A stretch of DNA of 64,000 bases from Eumeta japonica (taxonomy: Eukaryota > Arthropoda > Insecta > Lepidoptera > Psychidae), in assembly GCA_005406025.1 (NCBI GenBank), contig BGZK01002122.1:1-64000 (forward strand). Direction: 5' to 3'. Made by a program: the position numbers and the translations under genes. Of the stretch, positions 10,814 through 29,489 are shown in pieces; the first letter of the stretch is position 1, and every line of letters starts with the position of its first letter. The notes beneath the pieces are model-generated. The model was not told the DNA's origin, did no database searches, and saw only the letters and a program-made list of their open reading frames with translations.

Positions 10814-12100
10814 CGAGGGGCGGCTGATAAGTCCGCGGTCTAAGGCATTAAATGAAAGAAAAGTACGAGTATTTTATTTTTATTTTTCAATATAGTCTCC
10901 CTCAAGCGAAATACATTTTTCACATCTGGTGTACAACGCCTTCAAACCGCCCAAAAATATTCCTTTTTTGCAGTCAAAATGGCTTTCTACAGCCATCTTC
11001 ATTTGATTGTCATCAACAAATCTACGACCACGTAACTCCTTTTTAAATTGGAAAAGGAAATAGTCGCTGGGAGCTAGATCTGGGCTGTAGGGTGGGTGGT
11101 CTATTTCCGAAGCCCGTGTCCTTCAGGGCCTGCCTCGAAACCCGCGCCGTGTGGACAGATGCATTGTCTTGTAAAAACAGCACTCCGCGCGATAACTTCC
11201 CACGTCGCTTCTGTACGACTGCCTCTCGTGTCTGAGCCAATAAATTCGCGTAATATTGGCCATTCATAGTAGTCCCCTTTGGCAAGTAATCAATTAGTAA
11301 AACACCTTCGCTATCCCAAAAAATTGTCGCCATAAGCTTCAATGCCGACTTTTGAACCTTGAATTTCTTCTGCGGCCTTTCTCCTTTTTTCGTCCATTGC
11401 ATGACTCCTGTTTAGATTCCGGATCGTATTGACGAACCCAGGTTTCATCCACGGTTACAATTTGGTCGCATATTTCGTCTATATTATCCCCGACTAACTC
11501 CAAAAAATCCTTACTTGTCTGAAGTCGCCGCTGCTTGTCAAACGGCGTTAGCATTTTTGGTACCCAACGCGCACTGATTTTTCTCATATTCATATGCTCC
11601 TGTATAATTTCTCCAACTCGTTCTTTACTAATCTGCAACTCTTCAGCTATCTGCCATAATTTTATTCTTCGGTCGGCCAGTACTAATTTTTCGATTTTTC
11701 GAACATTTTCCTCCGTCACTACCGTCACCGGACGCCCTGGGCCAGGATCATCTTCACAGCTCTCTCGTCCTTGTTGAAATAAGCGAGCCCATTTTTTGAC
11801 CATCGTATACGAAGGCGCAGATTCCTGAAGAACTGATACCATGTCTTCAAAAATTTCTTTGGGCGCTTTTCCTTTCTTTACGAAGTACTTTATTACGGCG
11901 CGATGTTCAATATTACTGAGATTTGACGATTCGGCTGACATGATGACGTTTGTGCTTCGACAGATAATTTGTTAATGACTTTAATAACGAAAGGAAGCTA
12001 TATTTATACTAACAAGAAGTGTCGCAATTAGTGGTAATAGTTGTGAAATAATGAGTCATCGCTAAGTACCTTGGGCCGCGGACTTATCAGCCGCCCCTCG
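10814..12100 (-). mobile_element. mariner-family transposon nested in the hAT element
   Basis: The element is 1287 bp with perfect 25-bp terminal inverted repeats (10814-10838 and 12076-12100, beginning CGAGGGGCGGCTGATAAGTC) flanked by TA on both sides (10812-10813 and 12101-12102), the hallmark of Tc1/mariner insertion. The transposase remnant is on the minus strand. It lies in the 5' non-coding part of the hAT element. Confidence 0.96.
10880..11941 (-). pseudogene. mariner transposase (DD34D type), frameshifted
   Basis: The reading starts at the ATG at 11941 and ends at a TAA at 10880-10882, the usual length of about 350 codons, but is spread over three frames. Frame 1 (to about 11400) contains the paired helix-turn-helix DNA-binding region with the GRP linker (about residues 70-75), the WVPKML motif and the first catalytic Asp in VDETW. 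Frame 2 (about 11400-11145) holds the second Asp in LQDNASVH. Frame 3 contains DHPPYSPDLAPSDYF with the third Asp, spaced as expected for DD34D. At least two single-base shifts, near 11400 and 11140, make it inactive although its ends are intact. Confidence 0.93.
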
Positions 12101-12780
12101 TACGTACTACGTACAACACATAATTTGTGGTGTGGCCAGCGCTCAATTTTAGAAATGTGGTACAATTTAAAATTATTTTCGTAGATTTTGATACCAACGT
12201 TTCTCGTCGTAGGTATTATACCTACACCTACCTATAGTAATTTTAAACAAGTTTAAAATCCACAATATCCAAATGTGCATATCTTAAGCATTTATTTTAT
12301 AGTAAAGATATTCAAGGAAATTAAATGTCGACGCACACATAAAAGATGTAATTTTTAATTGAATAATTTTTTGTTTATAATTTCAATGATTCATTATTTT
12401 TGAATTACCCGCCTTTTTACTTGACCTCTGAAACACCTTGCTCTTAACCGTCACTAGCTTTCAATAATCTTGAAACATGATCAATATGATAAGCGATTAA
12501 AAAAATATTCACTCATAAAACGTATCTATATTTTATTATAAATCAACCAACCACAGTAGATTTAATTAATAAAATTTAAATAAATAGTTTTCTCAAAATA
12601 CTTATACTTAGTCGATATTATATCAAAATCGATTAACAAAGTACATACAATCTCGCATAACTAAACGCTTCGCGTTTAACGTAAATTCTAAATTAATATT
12701 TTTTTATTACGGTCAGATAGACGTTGAACCGCGGGGCCCCCAAATACGCGGGGCCCGTAGCATTTGCTACTTTTGCTACG

Positions 12781-12797
12781 TGGCTAATCCGGCACTG
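12781..12797 (-). repeat. hAT right terminal inverted repeat
   Basis: It reads TGGCTAATCCGGCACTG on the plus strand. It is followed by GCCCTAG, the one-base-shortened copy of the target duplication. Confidence 0.9.
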
Positions 12798-12804
12798 GCC
12801 CTAG

Positions 12805-14760
12805 CAGTAATGATATTCTTTACTAGTTAACGCTTTTCATAAGATATTGTCTTGCTACTTGAATATAGTTAGCTGGGTTATAATTACAGGCAATATTCCT
12901 TACACCTGGAAAACACAAACTATAATCCCAATACCTAAAAACAAAGGGAATCCAGAACTTTGCGCGACCGCGCTGCTTATTGTCCGATTGCGTTGTCTTC
13001 TGTTTTCGCAAAGATCGCTAAACACTTGGTTGAGAGCTGCGGCTTTCTGACTAATACTAAGAATGGATTTAGAAAGGGTAGAAGCGTAATGGGCACTCTA
13101 GGCATAATTACCTCTGATATTCGTGTATCCTTCCTCCAAGGGAAGTCTTTTACATATTCTTTTCTTGAAGCCTCCTCCTCATATGACGATGTACAACTTC
13201 CGATCCTCGGAAACAAATTTTACAAGCTGAAAATGCTAATGAAGTTGAGTAACTTCATCTTTAATCTATTTTCTGAGAAAACAATATTTCTCCGTATCGG
13301 TGGTGGAGAGGCCTCGCGACTAGTGTAAAAGGGCTTTCCTCAAATGTTGGTACTGAGCCCGATTTTATATAATCTGTATATTTCAGACCTAGAGTCGTCA
13401 ATATCCTCATTCTTCAATATGCTGATGACCTACTCTTGTACTTTTCTGATACTTCTATTTTCAATGTAGCCTCCGCACTGTCTGAGTTCTTGCAGTCTTT
13501 TCAGTTTCAACTTCACATCCTTGCATTGAGCGCTCTGCCTCTAAGAGTAACATGGTTGTTTTCTCAAGAAGGACAACGGTGTCGGAAGTGCTTGTTGTCC
13601 TGGGTGGTGTCAGGATTCTCTGTAAAAATTCTATTACATTTTTTGGCTTATTTCTTGACTCAAAATTATTGGAAGCCGATCACTATAATCACGCTGTCAC
13701 AAAAGCGGAAAAAAATATACATATCTTAAGATGTCTTTCTGGTACATAGTGGGATGTCCACCCTTACTTCTTTAAACTCTCGTACATTGCCATTGTTCAT
13801 AGTCACCTGAACTATGAAACATTCCCGTGAAAGTCAATTAATTCTATAGCTTTGAAAAACCTAAACCTTGTCCAGGCCAGAGCTCTGCTGATAATCGTGG
13901 ATTGTATGAAGTCCTTTCCCATCAGCGCACTTTAAGTAGAATGAGCTGACCCATTTCTTTCTCTTCGCCGTCAGTTTTTATCTGACCTTTTTTAGCCCGA
14001 TCACTGCGCTTTACAAACCACCCCTTAATTCCTTTGTTATCTAATTTGTCAAAATTCGTTGAACCCGAATAAAATGACACTTTAATAAAATCACTATTCC
14101 TTGCTTGTAGCTTCCAGAGACTTAAAAGCATAGAGGCTAATTAAAACCATAGAGCTAAAGCTCAGTACTTACAGGTAAATGTCATGCCATTTTGGAAGCT
14201 ATTTAACATGTCTTTTTAATAAAACTTTACCGCACGCTCATATTGTCTGATTCCCGTAGTTCCTTCGAATCCCTACAATTAAATCCTTTTCAATCCAAAA
14301 CTAACAACCCGTTATTAACGAATGTTAGTTTTGGATTGAAAAGGATGTGAATCTGGTAGGAAAGAATGCAACCTCCTGTGAGGATAAAATACCCTATATT
14401 AATTACTCTCAAATTTTGCTTACTCTGTCTAAAAGTGTCTATTTCCTTCGTGGTCTCAACATTGGTGGATTTCTAAAAAGTTTAAAGAGGCTCGTTATTC
14501 TCATATCAAACCAACCATCCCTGCTAAGCTTGCATGTTTTTTTTTAAATTTAAATGTAGCAAACAAGCTACATCCACTATCTGCAGGATGAAACTTGGTT
14601 ATTTCTCCACCTCAATGCACCTAATTAAACTTCTTTAATAGCAGTAGAGACTCATCGGTCTACGAATACGGTCTGGATGAAGATGAATTAAACACACCCA
14701 TCTTTTCTGTCTTTTGTATGATCGGTATCATCTTTCAAACTCTCTCCTAGACTCTGATGT
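12805..14760 (+). pseudogene. ORF2 3' part: reverse transcriptase and C-terminal domain, decayed
   Basis: Motifs of a non-LTR reverse transcriptase are spread over three frames: the W-K-x-IPIPK block near 12905, CPIALSSVFAKIAKHLVE near 12980-13035, NGFRKGRS near 13060, the A/C block around 13160-13200 (the first catalytic Asp region is degraded), a GLPQM-LSP-LYN-Y-SDLE block near 13330-13395 and an ADD-like MLMT region near 13420. Further downstream, KALLIIVDCMKSFP near 13890 and RDSSVYEYGLDE near 14650-14680 match the C-terminal region. Many stops and frameshifts rule out function. Confidence 0.8.
14283..14346. repeat. Perfect 24-bp inverted repeat with 16-base loop
   Basis: Bases 14283-14306 and 14323-14346 are exact reverse complements. 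They lie in the 3' part of the LINE remnant and probably arose by a local inverted duplication there. Confidence 0.9.
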
Positions 14761-14786
14761 CTTTCTCATCACTAGCATAACATATT

Positions 14787-14840
14787 TATATATATATGTG
14801 TGTGTGTGTATGTGTGTGTGTTTGTGTGTGTGTCGTGTGT
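14787..14840. repeat. TA/TG microsatellite
   Basis: A run of TA dinucleotides passes into interrupted (TG)n and ends in GTCGTGTGTC. It lies at the 3' edge of the LINE remnant. Confidence 0.9.
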
Positions 14841-16464
14841 CGGAGATTGATTAAGGGATGAGTCGCCATCATTAATATTATACTCACCACTGTCATTCAT
14901 CATACAAATAAAAATATGAAAAATGGGACAGTTCAGGAAGGACAACCGTCCGATCGCGCCGTCATCTTTCCGAAAATGACTCTCGCGTGCCATCACTGGT
15001 CCGTCAGCTAGTCACCGTCGTAGATCAAAGTACAAACAAGGCGCGTTCTACCACATAGAATTAACCCTAGCGCTTAGTAACTTGATGCGCCCGGATAAAC
15101 TGCCACATACATTTAAATATATTTTCTTTCAATTTATTTCCTCGAATGGTTGTTCGCAATATTTTCATTTTTGTTTTTTGATTTTCGATTGAGTACTAAA
15201 GTCTACGAATTTCTACTACCATCTTACGCTTCCAAACTACATAGGATAATTCAGTCTTCGATGGTTCACGGTTAACAAGGAGATAAGCTTGTAGCTTCTG
15301 TGAATTTAAAAAACTCGTTATTTAAAAACGTTTTGAAGCATAGGAGTATAAAAATGTGCGTTACATTTAAGTTTTAATTCATAATTAAAATTCCATGCCT
15401 CAAATGGAACGAAAAATGTGGTAATGTCGTTATAATCACTTCAATAAAAGTTGTGAAAAAGATATTTTTAAAGATTAAATTTTTTTAAAGTTAATTAAAA
15501 TACATTTTGTAAGTGATACCTCCAAGATTAACTTTTTTTGAGAACGTTCAATCCAGCATTTTAAAAATATAAAAGGTTGCTTTTATTTCGAAACCTTAAA
15601 AATTATGTCGTAAGCTAGTAAGTCAATTTTTAAAGTATTTATTCATGTTAAACAAATTCAATGGAGTAAGCATCCTTGTGTAGACTCATTTCCGTTATCA
15701 GTGACATCATGAATGGAGTCTTTGAAATGTATGGAACAATTGCGATTGTGTTTAACGGGAATCTAATTTTCCTCTTCTTTAAAGTACCCTCTACCCATTT
15801 TTGTTTCCATTTAGGATCTTTCGGGAAACTGAAACACTTGAGAATGAAAATTCCAAATATAAAGCACAAAATTTAATACTCCTATTCGTATGGACAATTA
15901 TCATACAACATATAATAATTTATTTATTATGGAATGATACATTCTTATTTAAAAACCATATGTATATATATACAAATTATATCATGAAAGGACCAATTCG
16001 TAATTAACTGGCTTTGCATTCGTTAAAATTGAAAATCGATTATTGTGATTTTGATTAGCGTAATAATTGTTATTGACTTGGTAGGTCACTAACGATGATC
16101 AGAGCAATATTGTCCCGCCATAGTCAGATAATTTATCAGATTCATAGGTCGTAATACAATTTACTTTGTGTTACAAATGCCTTCTGCTTGTCTAGATCGT
16201 AATTATAAAACCGGCGGCATGAAAATAATATTTGACGCCTCATATAACAGTATTGACATCATCTTTGGTCTTTCTCCGCTGCATATACTGAAAGTGGTCT
16301 GTGGTTTTATTCTTGACACAAGAATAAAATCATTTTATCCTTCTCTTCATTTACGCCCGCCTGTTGGTTAGGTAAAACCCGATGACTCATAATAGCTCTT
16401 TGTATTTGCGCATATTTCTCGAGGAATTTTGTTGAGGAGCTATACTAAGACTCTTCTTCTTCTC
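14841..16464. other. Intergenic stretch with no recognisable gene
   Basis: The first 220 bases are more GC-rich than their surroundings but encode nothing recognisable. The rest is AT-rich. Short frames (14772-14996, 15648-15869, 15676-16007, 16168-16371) overlap one another on both strands and have no motif or splice context. Confidence 0.5.
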
Positions 16465-16659
16465 TTAATACTCTTCCTTGAGAACTTTTGAAAACTGGTC
16501 GAACATATGTAGGTTTTTGCCGTACTGCTGTTTGAATCGCGTTTTTAACTCGGTGAGGGCTTTGATCGTTGCTTTTGGAAATAGTAGGAATGACCAGTCG
16601 CTCAGTGACAGCGTCGATTTCTCTAATGATTTGGAGCCATTAAGAAAAGATTGAAAAAT
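16465..16659 (-). pseudogene. Unassigned C-terminal reading frame (62 residues to a stop)
   Basis: On the minus strand an open frame without its own start runs from 16659 to a TAA at 16467-16465. Its translation has normal-looking amino-acid use (it includes LSLSDWSFLLFPKATIKAL and ends FSKVLKEEY) and moderate GC at third positions, unlike the chance frames nearby. A TAG lies directly upstream. The fragment lies close behind the piggyBac remnant on the same strand but does not look like a piggyBac C-terminus. It may be a last exon or a fossil of another element; I do not recognise the family. Confidence 0.3.
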
Positions 16660-16849
16660 CTACCTACAACCTTAACCCTTTCTTACCAAGTTATCTATTT
16701 TTTATAATTTTTTTACAAATTCATTTTATTATATTAGTTAAGATAGTATATAAAAACGCACACATTTTTCAGATTTTTATTGGGCCTAGAAATATTATTT
16801 TTATGATCTAGGCTAATCTATACCGACAGTAACTATACGCAACACAATG

Positions 16850-17329
16850 TTAGAAGATCAAAGTAGATGAGATAGGTTTTTACAATTGCTATGTTTAAAA
16901 CTTCCCAGAGCAATCCATTTCACTATTTAGGCGATTTTCGGTTTACACAATACAGGACTCTCAGTTTGTCAGCCATATCAACACCTCCATAAAGATGTTA
17001 TAATCTTTTAATGGCATTATACATGTCATGGCAGATGTTGATCCGTTTTTCTTTGCATGACACGGTGGTCTCTTCACTGCAAATTTGACACCATATGTGC
17101 TATTTTATTGTCCTTCCATTTCCAGTAACTAATACTAATATAGATATTTGACAAACGATAATCGCTCTCTCCTCTTTTCATTTTAGAATGGTCAAACATA
17201 TTACCAAGAATCGGCTTTCTGTTACTTTTAATTGTTTCACAGGCAAACGGATTTTCAGTTTTCAATCTTTCAAGTAAAGAAATAGATGAAAAAAATGTAA
17301 AAACAGATTGTTTTTACTTTTCCCCATTC
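16850..17329 (-). pseudogene. piggyBac-type transposase, C-terminal half remnant
   Basis: On the minus strand the frame at 17265-17074 contains FACETIKSNRK, KMKRGESDYRLSN and a W-x-D-x3-I-x-MVSN block. These match the middle of the DDE domain of piggyBac-like transposases, with the second catalytic Asp in the W-x-D block. Further on, in another frame (about 17040-16900), GGVDMADKLRVLYCVNRKSPK matches the region of the third catalytic Asp. Stops and frameshifts separate the blocks, so this is dead. Confidence 0.8.
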
Positions 17330-17587
17330 TTACTCTAGCAACCCGATTTCATTTAGAACCTTTTCAATACCCTGCACAAAAATGTTAGTAAAATCACTCG
17401 CTAAGAGTAGATTACTGCTTACACCATTTTCTTCATCTGAAATATCCACGTCGGAGCTGTTGCTGCAGTCTGAAAGATTTTCTAGCAATAGAGCCTCGAT
17501 GAGGGTAGTATTTTTGGTAATAATAATTTTCGGGCATCGAAAAGCTTTGTGAAGGCAAAACTTTTTGCAATGTTCATTTTCGGGCAT
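17330..17587 (-). pseudogene. Possible N-terminal piece of the same piggyBac-like gene
   Basis: An 85-residue frame starts at the ATG at 17587 with a Cys/His-rich stretch (CKKFCLHKAFRC), then an acidic Ser/Asp-rich stretch (NLSDCSNSSDVDISDEENG) like the acidic N-termini of piggyBac transposases. It ends at a stop just before the DDE fragments on the same strand. Most of the central catalytic domain is missing, so the two pieces look joined by an internal deletion. The link is inferred from order and strand only. Confidence 0.35.
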
Positions 17588-18302
17588 CTAAAATAACAAA
17601 ACCGAACGAAATAATAAAAAAAACGAAATTATATTCATTACATAGGCTTGTCGTAAAATTCACTAAATTCTGTTGCAAAAAATTATTGACGGTACTTCTT
17701 AATTACGTGATAGTTTAATTAGATTTGGACATAAAATAATGTAAAATATACTAAAATAAATATCTGTTCACATAACTGATTATATAATGCAAGTATTGTG
17801 ATAGTAATAAAGAAAACTCACTTACCTATGATGTACTATTTTCAAAAAGAATACAACATACTTACTGACTGCACGACAGACTGTAACTTGCGATTCAAAT
17901 TTATTGGTCATTTACCGCGGAATATCAAATCTAGCACTCTGATTGGCTTACGCAAACGGTACTCGAAAGAAACATTAGCGATTACAAGCGCAACCATCAA
18001 CGGTCAAAGTCCTGCTTCAGATTCACTCGTCAACGGTCAAAGTTCTGCTCTAAGCTTACGTCACTTGACTTCTTTAAAAGTGGCAATCATATAGAGGACC
18101 ATATATTTGTGCCAACTTCACATACTTATAAAATAAAACTAATTCCTCGTTACGAAGTTAAAAAAAACTAACTAAGCGTTCAAAGTTGTTAAAACTTAAA
18201 AAGAGACATAAAGAAGAAAAGTAAATAAAGATAGGGGGAAAAGAAAAAAAAGGGGAGAAAGGATAAAAAAGGCAGTGTATATATGTACCAATAAAAACAC
18301 AG

Positions 18303-18304
<2 letters not shown>

Positions 18305-18343
<39 letters not shown>
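18305..18343. repeat. (TA)n microsatellite
   Basis: Nearly pure TA dinucleotide run of about 39 bases. Confidence 0.95.
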
Positions 18344-18345
<2 letters not shown>

Positions 18346-19912
18346 AATATTATATATGTGATTCTATTTATAATTTTTCAGTTATTATGGCTAATGAATG
18401 AGATAAGAGAGGATAGGATTGATTTAGAGGCATAGGATAGGACAGTAGGAATGCTAGTTGGGAGAGGGATACCAGAGTCTAGGAGAGATCTTAGAAGATG
18501 TTGGCGATCATACAAAGGGCAGGAAAGAAAGATGTGGTTTAAGTCCCCGCTCTGAGTTTAACATTCGCTTTATTGTTTTTTTTTAATTGTTTTGTGTAAG
18601 TTTTAATGCTCAGAATAGAAACTTTATGAATGAAGCTATAATTTTACTATGTAGTTGAAAATCCGTAGCATTACTGATCTATGTATTTTTTATTCTCTTT
18701 CGTGGTCTTGCCAAAAGCGAAAGCGTTATTTTTATTTAATATATAAAATACATTAAAAATTAAAACAATGCTGAAAAAAGTGTTTAACATGAACACATGT
18801 ATATATTTTTGTTTGTTATTAATATTTTTATTTAATTCTATATTTTTCAGGTAGAATTTCAATCGACAAGCTAGGCTTGCGAAACTGTTACTATGTTTCG
18901 ATGAAATACCTTTACCATGAAAATAGCATGAAATTTTAGAAATGTTGACTTTAAAGTTAGTTTTTGATTAATTTCGTGACATATAAAAGCATTTCAATAT
19001 TAAACATTAGCATGTCCTTGTTACATAGCATATCCATACTATAATCGTCACAATTTTCGGTAATTTTATGGTTTTTCAAAGCTAATACTAAAAGCTATAC
19101 TAAAGAATTGTTCTACGTAAAGTTTATAGTTTTAAAAGTTTATTTGTAGAATAGTTATTCTATTTTTATATAATACCTTAAATTTGCATATATATGAGTA
19201 TATATTTCATTGTATAAACTTAGTTTTTAGACTCACCATTTTTCGATTAATCTCAATTTTAATTTTTTATTCACAAAGCAAACAACAAAAATATAAGATT
19301 CTTTATATTTTAGTGTAGTCTATTAAGGGCTGCAAATAACTAAGATAAATAAGTAAAAACAAAAATATGGTTTTATTTCTTTGTATTTGTGCAAACCACT
19401 GGACTCCTTTTTCAAATATTTTCCTTTTTACAAAGTTAGCAAATTTTATCTACATTCTTAAAATGTATAAACTATAGGGTTCTAGTATAAACTATATGGC
19501 GAAAATTGAAATTGCGTCCCGTTGCACGGTGCGGGTTGGCGCGAAAATGGCCGATCGCCAACGGTGGCGCCGTGATTAAGCTAACATTTGAGGGGGTTCA
19601 ATATATTTAATGAAATAATAGATGGTATAAATTAATACCTTGTGCAGACAATATGGTCTATGTTCTATAAAATGTGAAATATTTTATTACATTTTAATGT
19701 GAAATACATACAGCTTGGTTAAAGGAGTTTGGTCCCCCTGATTTCTTTTAACGAATTTTATGAATATTCATATCATTTCATGCACATTTTTGTTGTTTTA
19801 TTTTCTAGAAACCGCCTAACCAGAACTAAAAGCTAGCTACATGTTCGTGTATATTTTTTTGGATGTAATGAGTGTGTATAATACAATGTATTGACACACA
19901 CACGCACAGACT

Positions 19913-19917
<5 letters not shown>

Positions 19918-19947
<30 letters not shown>
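19918..19947. repeat. (TA)n microsatellite
   Basis: TA dinucleotide run preceded by a short ACACAC stretch. Confidence 0.95.
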
Positions 19948-19950
<3 letters not shown>

Positions 19951-20450
19951 TGACCAAAAGCAATATTTCTATGTGTTGCGGAAATCATGTATTAACTCAT
20001 CTCTCTTGAACTTCGAGTTCAAGGCCAACACAGTGTCCTACACAACGGACTGTGAACTACACACTTAACTGATTTGATTCTAAAAATGACAGCTTGCGAA
20101 TCAATCATCAATCGCTATGAAACGAACGGAAAGAAGCTTCGATAAACACTTTGTTTTGTGAATTTCGACCTCATTTATTATTGTAATGTACTTGATATTT
20201 TTTTCTGTATTTCACTAGTAATATACTATTTAAATAATAAAATAAAGTCACATTAACAACGTGATTATTTTTTATGGACCGATTAATGAACGAAGGTGGA
20301 CGCTTGGCGCTCATCCCGTAATTGGAGCTATGCATTCGCAGTTGATAGCTTGAAATACTGAACACGATATTGAAATGGGTTCCTTTTAATTACATAATTT
20401 CATTGCTCGAGTAATTGTGAGTCATTGTTGTGGACGCAGCGGCTGTCACC

Positions 20451-29489
<9,039 letters not shown>

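Larger units (their letters stand above)
7250..12797 (-). mobile_element. hAT-superfamily DNA transposon carrying two nested elements
   Basis: The element begins CAGTGCCGGATTAAGCCA and ends TGGCTAATCCGGCACTG, terminal inverted repeats of about 17 bp. The flanks are GCCCCTAG (7242-7249) and GCCCTAG (12798-12804), the 8-bp target duplication expected of hAT with one C lost on the right. Removing the element restores the coding sense of the host LINE. The transposase gene is on the minus strand (7353-10051). Without the mariner insertion the element would be about 4.26 kb. Composition and transposase type (TTF finger, DUF4371, hAT dimerisation) fit the Tip100/ZMYM-like branch. Confidence 0.92.
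5134..14760 (+). mobile_element. Decayed jockey/I-type non-LTR retrotransposon, split by a hAT element
   Basis: Read on the plus strand and skipping 7250-12797, this is one old LINE of about 4 kb. Its order is a gag-like ORF1 (about 5134-6350), the N-terminus of an endonuclease ORF2 (ATG near 6368), the endonuclease-RT linker (about 6650-7249), reverse transcriptase (about 12805-13450) and a C-terminal region up to about 14760. Frameshifts and stops occur throughout and part of the endonuclease is missing. The coding sense resumes exactly across the hAT insertion, showing that the two halves were once contiguous. The outer boundaries are approximate, since no poly(A) tail or target duplication was identified. 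Confidence 0.85.
17588..20450. other. Region upstream of Mad
   Basis: No coding exon is recognised. It contains TA microsatellites at 18305-18343 and 19918-19947, a purine-rich stretch (about 18190-18275), and a short GC- and CpG-rich patch at 19497-19585 that stands out from the AT-rich background and could belong to the Mad promoter or an untranslated first exon. A pair of direct repeats with core CAACGGTCAAAGT lies at about 17998 and 18031. Confidence 0.5.

Noticed and set aside
20430..20450. Upstream extension of the Mad reading frame by seven codons
   Set aside because: The codon at 20430 is GTG. The ATG at 20451 has an ideal context and gives the expected MDTDD start.
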